A stretch of 6,921 bases of DNA from CF-161 sp035263645 (lineage in GTDB: Bacteria; Chloroflexota; Dormibacteria; Dormibacterales; Dormibacteraceae). The stretch lies in the NCBI GenBank assembly GCA_035263645.1, contig DATFRD010000417.1, positions 1-6,921 of the forward strand. The letters are read 5' to 3'. The notes under the pieces were generated by a model. It was not told where the DNA came from and did no database searches. It saw nothing but the letters and a program-made list of their open reading frames with translations. The position numbers and the translations under genes were made by a program. Below are positions 1 through 5,735 of the stretch, one piece after another (within the stretch, counting starts at the first letter, position 1; the number at the start of each line of letters is the position of its first letter).

Positions 1-761
1 GCATCATGCTCGGCCTCCGGAGGGCGTCCTCGGGCACCGCCCGACTCTTCGGGGTGCACCCCACCGACCTGCGGGCGCGCAGCCGCTGCGGCGTCATGCT
101 GCAGGAGTCGGGGACGCCGGAGCTGCTCACCGTCCACGAGATCGTCCGGCTGTTCGGCACGTACTACCCGCGGCGTCTGCCGGCGGCCGAGGCGCTCCGC
201 CTGGCCGGCCTGGAGGAGCTGGCCGGCGCGCGCCTCGACCACCTGTCCGGCGGCCAGCGCCAGCGCCTGTTCTTCGCGCTGGCGGTGACCGGCGACCCCG
301 AGGTCCTGTTCCTGGACGAGCCGACCGTGGGGATGGACGTGGAAGGGCGCCGGACGTTCCTGGCCGCGATCCGGCGGCGGGCGCGGGATGGGAGCACGAT
401 CGTACTCACCACCCATTACCTGGAGGAGGCCGACCAGCTCGCCGGCAGGATCGTGGTGTTCGACCGCGGCGTGATCATCGCCGACGCGCCGCCGGCGGAG
501 ATCAAGGCCCGGGTGGCCGGCAAGCGGCTGACGCTGCGCTTCGGCACGGACGTCGACGCGGCGCTGTTCGCCGGGGCCCCGGTCACCGGCGTGCGCACCG
601 ACGGCGCCACCGCCACGATGCTGAGCGCCCGGCCGGTCGATGTCCTCCGGCACGTCCTCGCCGCCCGCGCCGACCTGCTCGACCTTGACGTCGGCGGGGC
701 CGACCTGGAGGAGGCGTTCCTGCACCTGACCGGCGGGGCGCAGCAGGCCACCAATGCTTGA
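1..761 (+). CDS. ABC exporter ATP-binding protein, 5'-truncated by window edge
   Basis: This is the nucleotide-binding subunit that would drive an ABC-2 exporter by ATP hydrolysis on the cytoplasmic face. The reading frame is open to the left edge (first full codon at base 3), and the Walker A region is missing, so the true start lies upstream. Numbering from the first in-window Met (base 6), the Q-loop is MLQES near residue 33, the ABC signature LSGGQ is at 80-84, Walker B plus the catalytic Glu is LFLDEP at 101-106, the D-loop is GMD at 109-111, and the switch His is in TTHYLEEAD (H137). The C-terminal 80 or so residues end in the LEEAFLHLTGG motif typical of CcmA/DrrA/NatA-type exporter ATPases. 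Its stop overlaps the next gene's ATG by 8 bp, so it is probably coupled to the permease. The substrate cannot be read from sequence; a drug or natural product is plausible. Confidence 0.95.
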   Translation, partial: IMLGLRRASSGTARLFGVHPTDLRARSRCGVMLQESGTPELLTVHEIVRLFGTYYPRRLPAAEALRLAGLEELAGARLDHLSGGQRQRLFFALAVTGDPEVLFLDEPTVGMDVEGRRTFLAAIRRRARDGSTIVLTTHYLEEADQLAGRIVVFDRGVIIADAPPAEIKARVAGKRLTLRFGTDVDAALFAGAPVTGVRTDGATATMLSARPVDVLRHVLAARADLLDLDVGGADLEEAFLHLTGGAQQATNA

Positions 762-1551
762 GCGTGCCGAGCCGGCCGAGGCGGGCCGGCTGGCGCCCCT
801 GCTGCCGATGCTCGCGGCGCAGTCCCGGGCTCAGCTCGTGCAGCTCGTGCGCTCGCCCTTCTACGGCCTGTTCAGCCTGGCGCTTCCCATCATCTTCTGG
901 GTGTTCTTCGGCCTGCCCAGGGCCCACGTGACGATGTTCGGCGTCAGCGGCGGCGCCTACCTGCTCGCGTCGTACGGCGCCTACGCAATCGCCAACACCA
1001 TGCTGTTCACGTTCGGCATCGGCATCGCGTGGGAGCGCGGGCGCAAGCAGGACCTGCTGATGCGGGCCACGCCGCTCCGCCCGTCTGTCTACCTCGTGGC
1101 CAGGCTGGTGGCGGCGGCCGCGTTCGGGCTGGTCACGCTTGTCGTGCTCTCGCTGCTCGCCTGGCTCACCGGAGGGGTGCGGCTGGAGGCGGGGCAGTGG
1201 GCGACGCTCGTCTGGCGCCTGCTCGTGGGGTCGCTGCCGCTGTTCATGCTCGGGCTCGCCATCGGCTACCTGGTCACCGACCAGGCCTCGACCGCGGTCG
1301 TGAACCTGGTCGGGCTGCCGATGTTCCTGGCCTCCGGCCTCATTATCCCGCTCCGGGAGCTGCCCGACTTCGTGCAGACCGCTGCCCCCTACCTGCCCGC
1401 CTACCGGTACGGCCAGCTGGCCTGGGGCGCGGTCGGGGCCCAGGCCGACCCACCGCTGACCGACCTGCTGTGGCTCGCGGCGTACACCGCGGTCTTCGTG
1501 GCGATCGCGCTGCGGGCCTACCGGATCGACGAGTCCAGCAAGTTCATCTGA
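754..1551 (+). CDS. ABC-2 type permease of a drug/natural-product exporter
   Basis: This 265-residue integral membrane protein is the transmembrane partner of the preceding ATPase. After a polar N-terminus of about 35 residues, hydrophobic segments are visible near residues 37-54, 67-91, 112-138, 152-174, 180-200 and 237-254. That gives the six-helix plan and the usual length (about 250-270) of ABC-2 permeases. The loop ERGRKQDLLMRATPLRP (94-110) matches the conserved E-R...LL...TPL cytoplasmic coupling region of the family. The start ATG at 754 lies inside the ATPase gene (8-bp overlap). No strong Shine-Dalgarno precedes it, which suggests translational coupling. The gene ends 8 bp inside the convergent P450 gene. 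One permease per ATPase implies a homodimeric membrane unit, unlike the two-permease system on the minus strand. The substrate is unknown. Confidence 0.93.
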   Translation: MLERAEPAEAGRLAPLLPMLAAQSRAQLVQLVRSPFYGLFSLALPIIFWVFFGLPRAHVTMFGVSGGAYLLASYGAYAIANTMLFTFGIGIAWERGRKQDLLMRATPLRPSVYLVARLVAAAAFGLVTLVVLSLLAWLTGGVRLEAGQWATLVWRLLVGSLPLFMLGLAIGYLVTDQASTAVVNLVGLPMFLASGLIIPLRELPDFVQTAAPYLPAYRYGQLAWGAVGAQADPPLTDLLWLAAYTAVFVAIALRAYRIDESSKFI

Positions 1552-2728
1552 CCGCCAGGGGCAGCGAGCTCAGCGTCCGCATCATGATCGTCTCGGTCCG
1601 AACCGGCTCCCCCGCCAGCCGCATGTCGGGGAAGCGGCGGACGAGCTCCCCGATCGCCACCTGGGCCTCTGCCCGGGCAAGTGGAGCTCCCAGGCAGGAG
1701 TGGACCCCGCGGCCGAACCCGAAGTGCGGGTTGGGGCTCCTGGCCAGGTCCAGCAGCTCGGGGTCCGCGAACCGCTCGGGATCGCGGTTGGCCGCTCCCA
1801 GGGCGGCGACCACCAGCTCGCCGGGGCCGATCCGCCGGCCGCTCAGCTCCACGTCCTCGCGCGCCACGCGGACCGCGACCTGCGCCGGCGAGTCGTAGCG
1901 GAGCAGCTCCTCGACCGCGCTCTCCAGCAGCTCGGGGCGCTCCCGCAGCCGCGCCAGCTGGTCCGGGTGCCGGAGCAGGGCGAGGACGCCGTTGCCGATC
2001 AGGCCGACGGTGGTCTCCTGGCCGCCGACCAGCAGCATCTCCACCATCGTGAGCAGCTCGCGCTCGTCGAGGGCGTCGTCCTCGCCCTCCCTGGCGATCA
2101 GGGCGCTGATCAGGTCGTCTCCCGGCTCCCGCCGCCGCCGGCCCACCAGCCCGCCGATGTACTCGAGGAACTCCTCCTCCGCGGCCCGGAACGCCGCCAC
2201 GCGGTCCCAGTCCGGCACGGCCAGGGGATCGGTGATGAGCACCAGGGAGCGCGTCCACAGCTCGGACCGCGGCCAGTCCTCCCGGGGCACGCCGAGCAGG
2301 CGGTTGATCACGGCCACGGGCACCCACCGGGCCAGGTCCCCGACGAGGTCCAGCCCGCCCTCGGTGGCCGCCCGGTCGAGGGCCTCGTCCACCACCTCCT
2401 GTGCCCAGGGGTGAATTCGGTCCGCGACCGCCAGCGCGAAGGGCCGGCTGACCAGCCGTCGGAGCCGCGCGTGCTCGGCTCCGTCCACGCTGAACAGGGA
2501 GGGGACGTAGCCGTCGTCGAAGGGTGGCATGCTCCGCCACAGCCGGCGGTCGGAGGTGAAGCGAGGGTCGCGGAGGAGCCGCTCGACGTCCTCGTAGCGG
2601 GTGAGCAGCCACAGGTCCAGGAACGGGCTGCGGTGGACCGGGTCCCGCGCCCGCAGCTCGAGGTACGTGGGATAGGGGTCCTCCCGGACCTCGGGCAGGA
2701 ACGGGTTGTACGTGAGGACATCGGCCAT
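1544..2728 (-). CDS. Cytochrome P450 monooxygenase (bacterial class I, CYP105/107-like)
   Basis: A soluble heme-thiolate monooxygenase of 394 residues, the normal size for actinobacterial P450s, needing external ferredoxin and reductase. All hallmarks are present: the C-helix AEHARLRRL near 84-92 (heme-propionate His/Arg), the I-helix oxygen-activation motif GGQETT at 235-240 (the usual A/G-G-x-D/E-T-T), the K-helix ExxR as E274-L-L-R277, and the heme loop FGFGRGVHSCLG at 336-347 with Cys345 as the thiolate ligand. The start is supported by alignment of MADVLTYNPFLPE with the N-terminus of the P450 remnant just upstream. No Shine-Dalgarno precedes the ATG; a TACCCT hexamer lies 6 nt upstream. 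It is the last gene of the minus-strand run and probably tailors whatever the locus makes. No ferredoxin gene is next to it. Its substrate cannot be deduced. Confidence 0.97.
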   Translation of the reverse strand: MADVLTYNPFLPEVREDPYPTYLELRARDPVHRSPFLDLWLLTRYEDVERLLRDPRFTSDRRLWRSMPPFDDGYVPSLFSVDGAEHARLRRLVSRPFALAVADRIHPWAQEVVDEALDRAATEGGLDLVGDLARWVPVAVINRLLGVPREDWPRSELWTRSLVLITDPLAVPDWDRVAAFRAAEEEFLEYIGGLVGRRRREPGDDLISALIAREGEDDALDERELLTMVEMLLVGGQETTVGLIGNGVLALLRHPDQLARLRERPELLESAVEELLRYDSPAQVAVRVAREDVELSGRRIGPGELVVAALGAANRDPERFADPELLDLARSPNPHFGFGRGVHSCLGAPLARAEAQVAIGELVRRFPDMRLAGEPVRTETIMMRTLSSLPLAVR

Positions 2729-2734
2729 GCGACA

Positions 2735-2740
2735 AGGGTA
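2735..2740 (-). promoter_or_regulatory. Possible -10 hexamer of a leaderless P450 transcript
   Basis: Read on the minus strand, TACCCT (TANNNT) is followed by six bases and then the P450 ATG at 2728. The region upstream of the ATG has no purine-rich ribosome-binding site. TANNNT 6-7 nt upstream of the initiation codon is the known arrangement for leaderless mRNAs in actinobacteria. The candidate -35 at 17-bp spacing is weak (CGGACC, sharing only GAC with TTGACA). This is a prediction from position and consensus only. Confidence 0.35.
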
Positions 2741-2764
2741 TGCAGACTGCTGCGGCCGGTCCGC

Positions 2765-2970
2765 TCAGTTTGGGGACACGGCCAGCAGGTAGGCGTCCAG
2801 GCGCTGCATCACCGTGCTCTATGTCCTCGCTGCGCGTGAGCACCCAGACGCCCAGGAACGGGCTGTGATGCACGGGATCGGCCTCTCGCAGCGCGTGGTA
2901 GGCAGGACGGGTAGGGGTCCGCGTGGGCCTCGGGCAGGAACGGGTTGTAGGTGATCACGCGTTGCTCCAT
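2765..2970 (-). pseudogene. Frameshifted N-terminal remnant of a second cytochrome P450
   Basis: Starting at ATG 2970, the frame reads MEQRVITYNPFLPEAHADPYPS, closely matching the start of the intact P450 (MADVLTYNPFLPEVREDPYPT). After this, near 2905-2910, the match moves to another frame and continues as YHALREADPVHHSPFLG, then VWVLTRSEDIE, against YLELRARDPVHRSPFLD and LWLLTRYEDVE. The shift corresponds to a net +1 change around TCCTGCCTAC. Similarity stops near 2815, and a short tail in the other frame (MQRLDAYLLAVSPN) ends at the TGA at 2765-2767. The C, I and K helices and the heme loop are all absent, so no P450 can be made. The ATG overlaps the stop of the phosphotransferase gene by 16 bp, which suggests the ancestral gene was coupled to it. 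The likely history is duplication, then deletion and frameshift. A small functional peptide is unlikely. Confidence 0.85.
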
Positions 2971-3956
2971 CGCCACGACGAGCGGAGGGGGCGGAGCACG
3001 CCGGCGGCGCCCCACGCGGTCCGCAGGGCCAGGTAGGCGAGCAGAGCACCCCCCACCCACGCCGGGGCGGCCGGCGCCGCCACCAGGAACGCCGCGACGG
3101 CCGGCGCCACCGGGTCGGGCCACGGCTGCGGACGGCGCACCAGGTGGCTGCCGATGACGCGGCCGGCGTGGTCGCCGCCGTAGAGCAGCAGGCACGCTAC
3201 CCCGGCCCCGAGCGGCAGCGGGCCCCGAGCCAGCAGCACGGCCAGCGCCAGCCCGGCCGCGACGAAGAGCGCGAGCTGAGCCGGCAGCCGGCCCATGCGC
3301 CAGACGCAGCCCCAGACGGTGGCGCCGGTGCCGAGCGCACCGACCGCCACCGCCAGCGCGTACGCTGGCACCCCGCCCGGCAGCGGCGCCAGCCACGCCG
3401 CTTGCAGCGGTGGCACCAGCCAGGTCAGGAAGAACGCGCTGAACAGCAGCATCCCCTCCAGCGAGCCGACCGGCCCCAGGTGCAGCTCGCCGCGCTCCCG
3501 CTCCTCGACCATGGTTGCGGAGAACGCGACCTGCAGGGTCCACAGCATGACCATGACGAGCGCGCGATTCCCGAACCCGACGAGCGCGAAGAACGCCAGG
3601 ACGACGATGGGGCCGTGGTATCCGTCCAGGGCATGGTCCAGGTATTCGCCCAGGGCCGAGCTGGTTCCGGTCCGCTTGGCGTGCATGCCGTCGGCGTGGT
3701 CGCCGAGCAGGTAGAGCTGGACGAGGACGACGAAGGCGAGGGCCAGCGCCGGGGGCGGGAGCGCGCCCGCCGCAGCGACGAGCGCGAGCGCCGCCCACAT
3801 GAAAGCAGACGCGGCCAGGGTGACCACGTTGGCCGGAAGCCGCTCCGGCAGGCGGCGCGCGAACGGCGCCACCCAGCGGTCCCGGAACAGCGGCAGCAGG
3901 AGCGAACGGTCGGCGCAGCGGTAGACGTAGGGCGGCGCGTCGGTCAGCGCGGGCAT
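2955..3956 (-). CDS. CDP-alcohol phosphotransferase, choline/ethanolamine phosphotransferase-like membrane enzyme
   Basis: This 333-residue polytopic membrane protein should transfer a phospho-alcohol from a CDP-linked donor to a hydroxyl acceptor, releasing CMP. The family signature D-x2-D-G-x2-A-R-x8-G-x3-D-x3-D is seen at D86, D89, G90, A93, G103, D107 and D111, the acidic residues that bind metal and CDP; the usual Arg is Lys94. The stretch DGMHAKRTGTSSALGEYLDH resembles eukaryotic CPT/EPT enzymes (DGKQARRT...LGE..DH) more than PgsA/PssA. Other likenesses are PANVVTL at 41-47, a GP...EG segment at 161-168, and the C-terminal VIGSHLVRR at 267-275. Length also fits CEPT proteins better than the roughly 200-residue bacterial synthases. 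About eight to ten hydrophobic segments are present. ATG 3956 lies 13 bp after the nucleotidyltransferase stop, with no clear Shine-Dalgarno. The headgroup and acceptor are unknown; diacylglycerol or a hydroxylated natural product are both possible. Confidence 0.9.
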   Translation of the reverse strand: MPALTDAPPYVYRCADRSLLLPLFRDRWVAPFARRLPERLPANVVTLAASAFMWAALALVAAAGALPPPALALAFVVLVQLYLLGDHADGMHAKRTGTSSALGEYLDHALDGYHGPIVVLAFFALVGFGNRALVMVMLWTLQVAFSATMVEERERGELHLGPVGSLEGMLLFSAFFLTWLVPPLQAAWLAPLPGGVPAYALAVAVGALGTGATVWGCVWRMGRLPAQLALFVAAGLALAVLLARGPLPLGAGVACLLLYGGDHAGRVIGSHLVRRPQPWPDPVAPAVAAFLVAAPAAPAWVGGALLAYLALRTAWGAAGVLRPLRSSWRWSNA

Positions 3957-3969
3957 CCGGCGGCCGGAC

Positions 3970-4725
3970 TCAGGAAGACGCGGCGGATGCGCATCGCTCG
4001 CCGAGGAAGGGAAGGACGTGCTCCACGGCCCGTCGGTGCTGGGCCTCGTCGTCGATCTCGGCCCAGACCAGGTCCTCGATCCTGTGCAGCCGCACGGGAT
4101 GGCGGGCGCTGAGGTCAGAGAGGCAGTCGTCGTAGTGGTACCAGGGCCGCGCGGTCGCACGCCGCTCGTAGCGGGCGCACATCGCGTTGAGGAGCGCCGG
4201 GGTCAGTCGACTGATCCCGACGAACTCGCCCAGCGGGGCCGCGTCCGTGCGGCGTGACTTCGTGAGCTGGCTCAGGCGGCCGCCGGAGCCGTAGGCGTAC
4301 ACCTCGTCGCCCTGGCCGGTGGCCCCGGAGAGCAGCAGCCAGTCGCCTTCCGGCTGCCGCAGCAGCTCGCCGACCGCGCGGGGCTCGTACAGCAGGTCGG
4401 ACTCCAGCAGCAGGAAGGGGCCGGTCACGGCACCCTGCGCCGCGTACAGCGAGCCCATGCTGCCGGTGCGCCCGTAGTCCGGGTTGAGGCGGAGCTCGAC
4501 CTCGGGGAACCGGCCGGCCAGGAACCTGCGGTACGCGTCGGCCCGATGGCCGGCGACCAGGACGATGCGCCGGACGCCGCATGCCTGCAGCGTCTCGATC
4601 GAGCGGTGCACGAGCGGGACGCCACCGACCTCCAGCAGACCCTTGGGCAGGTCGGGCCACAGGCCGCGGAGGCGCGAGCCGGTGCCGGCAGCGAGCACGA
4701 TCGCGGCCGTCGTCCCTCCACCCAC
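3970..4725 (-). CDS. NTP transferase, probable CTP:phospho-alcohol (phosphocholine/aminoethylphosphonate-type) cytidylyltransferase
   Basis: A soluble nucleotidyltransferase of about 251 residues that would make an NDP- (probably CDP-) activated compound. From GTG 4725 the nucleotide-binding loop LAAGTGSRL is at 11-19 and the catalytic-type Pro-Lys at 27-28. The substrate-pocket strand NPDYGRTGSMGSL starts at 81, a metal-ligand Asp sits in ESDLLYE (D110), and a C-terminal EIDD motif (223-226) matches the second metal-site region of LicC-like enzymes. The layout fits LicC/PntC cytidylyltransferases better than sugar nucleotidyltransferases, which are longer; substrate identity is inferred mainly from the CDP-alcohol phosphotransferase 13 bp downstream. 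The start is uncertain: GTG 4725 gives the usual short lead into the loop and has TACAGT 7 nt upstream but no Shine-Dalgarno. GTG 4734 and ATG 4842 are alternatives, the latter adding 39 low-complexity residues. Confidence 0.85.
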   Translation of the reverse strand: MGGGTTAAIVLAAGTGSRLRGLWPDLPKGLLEVGGVPLVHRSIETLQACGVRRIVLVAGHRADAYRRFLAGRFPEVELRLNPDYGRTGSMGSLYAAQGAVTGPFLLLESDLLYEPRAVGELLRQPEGDWLLLSGATGQGDEVYAYGSGGRLSQLTKSRRTDAAPLGEFVGISRLTPALLNAMCARYERRATARPWYHYDDCLSDLSARHPVRLHRIEDLVWAEIDDEAQHRRAVEHVLPFLGERCASAASS

Positions 4726-4732
4726 GGTCAAC

Positions 4733-4738
4733 ACTGTA
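4733..4738 (-). promoter_or_regulatory. Possible -10 hexamer for the nucleotidyltransferase-led transcript
   Basis: On the minus strand TACAGT (TANNNT, four of six matches to TATAAT) is followed by seven bases and GTG 4725, which would place transcription start at or next to the initiation codon. No Shine-Dalgarno precedes GTG 4725. The -35 position is poor. With the hairpin at 4889-4914 this suggests a separate transcription unit for the nucleotidyltransferase, phosphotransferase and P450 genes. Sequence-only prediction. Confidence 0.35.
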
Positions 4739-4785
4739 GCGGCGGGCGAGGCCACCAGTGGATCTTCGCGGAACCCTCCGCGGCC

Positions 4786-4808
4786 TGAGCTGGCGCGGGC
4801 GCCAGTCA
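4786..4808. promoter_or_regulatory. Inverted repeat upstream of the nucleotidyltransferase; possible operator
   Basis: CTGGCGC (4790-4796) and GCGCCAG (4799-4805) form a perfect 7-bp inverted repeat with a 2-bp centre. It extends to TGA/TCA outer arms if G4789 is bulged. A 2-base loop is too small for an RNA hairpin, so a binding site for a dimeric regulator is more likely than a terminator. It lies about 50 bp upstream of the -10-like TACAGT. If translation really starts at 4842 it would be inside coding sequence. In such GC-rich DNA chance occurrence is possible. Confidence 0.25.
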
Positions 4809-4842
4809 CGGCCTGTGCCGGCTCGCCCGACCTGGGCACCAT

Positions 4843-4857
4843 GTGTCCTGTGGACAC
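4843..4857. repeat. Short inverted repeat GTGTCC-TGT-GGACAC
   Basis: Perfect 6-bp arms (4843-4848 and 4852-4857) around a 3-bp centre. On the minus strand it sits between a GGGGAGG purine tract and the alternative start ATG 4842. It could be an operator, or a small hairpin hiding that start. It is AT-richer than its surroundings, which makes it stand out, but the arms are short. Confidence 0.3.
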
Positions 4858-4888
4858 CTCCCCGGTGCCACGTCCGTCAGGAGAGCAG

Positions 4889-4914
4889 GGCGCGGCCCCA
4901 CCCCGGCCGGCGCC
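4889..4914 (-). terminator. GC-rich hairpin after the permease pair; candidate terminator
   Basis: On the minus strand GGCGC-C-GGCC, a 7-base loop GGGGTGG, then GGCC-GCGCC form a 9-bp stem with a single bulged C. It begins about 33 bp after the stop of the second permease. No U-tract follows, only a pyrimidine-rich CTGCTCTCCT. Actinobacterial terminators often lack a U-tract, so it may end or attenuate the exporter transcript, but GC-rich hairpins are common here. Confidence 0.4.
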
Positions 4915-4946
4915 GTCCGCCTTCCCCACCGATCGCGGCTGGCGGC

Positions 4947-5735
4947 TCAGACGAACTCGATCGAGCCGCTCGCGCGGCCCCGCTCGGTGAGGCGGTCGAA
5001 CGTCAGGACCGCGACTGCGAGCCAGCCGGCGCCGACCACCGCCTCCAGGCCCGCGCTGGCCATGACCTGCCCGGCCGGCGCACCCGCGAGCAGCAGCCGG
5101 ATCGCCGCAACGCCGTGCGTGACGGGCAGCACGCCGGCGAGCACCTGGACGGGCACCGGCCAGAACGCCACCGGGACGTTGACCCCGCAGATGGCGAGGA
5201 TGGTCATCCGCACGAGGATGCTGATCATGTTGCGCAGGCCGGGCCGCAGCGACGCCATCCCCCCCACGAAGAGCGCCAGGCAGAACGTGGACAGGCAGGT
5301 GAGCACGATCAGGGGCAGGGCGACCGCGCCGCGCAGAGGGTCCATCCGGAGGCCGAAGATCGCGCTGACCACGAACAGGGCGAGCACCGCTGTCGCCATG
5401 CCGTCCAGCACCCAGACCGCGGTGCGGCCGACGACGGCGGGGACGTAGCTGGACGGCGCCACGACGAGCAGCGGATACGTGCCGTCGAAGCGATCCCACG
5501 TGATGGCCTGCGCGGCCAGCATCGTCGTCGCGCAGCCGATGAACACGCTGTTGCCCACGACCAGGTACTCGACCCGCTGGGCCGACCCCAGCAGGACCCC
5601 GATCAGCCCGTAGAACGTCGTCTCCGACACGATGCGGACGCAGTAGCCGACGAGCCAGCTCACCGGCCCCCACTGGTAGCGGAAGTCCACGTAGCCGAGA
5701 TGGACGGCGTTCCTGAAGACGCGCAGCGCCGTCAT
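4947..5735 (-). CDS. ABC-2 family permease, second subunit of a two-permease exporter
   Basis: A 262-residue integral membrane protein. Hydrophobic segments are visible near residues 24-50, 57-78, 98-128, 138-160, 168-200 and 225-245, consistent with six helices. Between the second and third lies a polar loop, WDRFDGTYPLLVVAPSS (80-96), corresponding to the coupling region of ABC-2 permeases. It differs from the neighbouring permease, so the pair probably forms a heterodimeric channel with two copies of the ATPase encoded upstream. Its ATG overlaps the stop of the previous permease in an ATGA (5732-5735), and no Shine-Dalgarno is visible, so coupled translation is expected. Proteins of this kind export drugs, antibiotics or lipids and glycolipids. 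With a phosphotransferase locus next door, a modified lipid or lipid-like product is a reasonable but unproven cargo. Confidence 0.9.
   Translation of the reverse strand: MTALRVFRNAVHLGYVDFRYQWGPVSWLVGYCVRIVSETTFYGLIGVLLGSAQRVEYLVVGNSVFIGCATTMLAAQAITWDRFDGTYPLLVVAPSSYVPAVVGRTAVWVLDGMATAVLALFVVSAIFGLRMDPLRGAVALPLIVLTCLSTFCLALFVGGMASLRPGLRNMISILVRMTILAICGVNVPVAFWPVPVQVLAGVLPVTHGVAAIRLLLAGAPAGQVMASAGLEAVVGAGWLAVAVLTFDRLTERGRASGSIEFV

Larger units (their letters stand above)
4726..4946. other. Only sizeable intergenic region (about 220 bp)
   Basis: The gap between the second minus-strand permease and the nucleotidyltransferase is the only place in the minus-strand run longer than 20 bp with no gene or gene remnant. 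It holds the hairpin at 4889-4914, the inverted repeats at 4843-4857 and 4786-4808, and the TACAGT hexamer at 4733-4738. The order hairpin, repeats, promoter-like hexamer is what a boundary between two transcription units would look like. The part from 4842 to 4726 is open in the nucleotidyltransferase frame, so it could instead be an N-terminal extension. Confidence 0.5.

Noticed and set aside
1029..1898. Plus-strand open frame across the permease/P450 junction
   Set aside because: Gly/Ala/Arg-rich shadow frame with no domain motifs, spanning two well-supported genes.
1518..2873. Long minus-strand frame overlapping the P450 gene
   Set aside because: It is an alternate-frame reading of the intact P450. 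Only its first 20 or so residues are meaningful, as the second half of the frameshifted P450 remnant.
2809..3798. Minus-strand frame that appears to fuse the phosphotransferase region to the P450 N-terminus
   Set aside because: The part upstream of ATG 2970 is out of frame with the real phosphotransferase and is Ala/Gly/Arg-rich. The genes overlap rather than fuse.
3957..4160. Upstream extension of the phosphotransferase start to ATG 4160
   Set aside because: The added residues are the nucleotidyltransferase 3' end read in another frame and are Thr/Pro/Arg-rich. ATG 3956 gives the expected N-terminus and sits 13 bp after the preceding stop.
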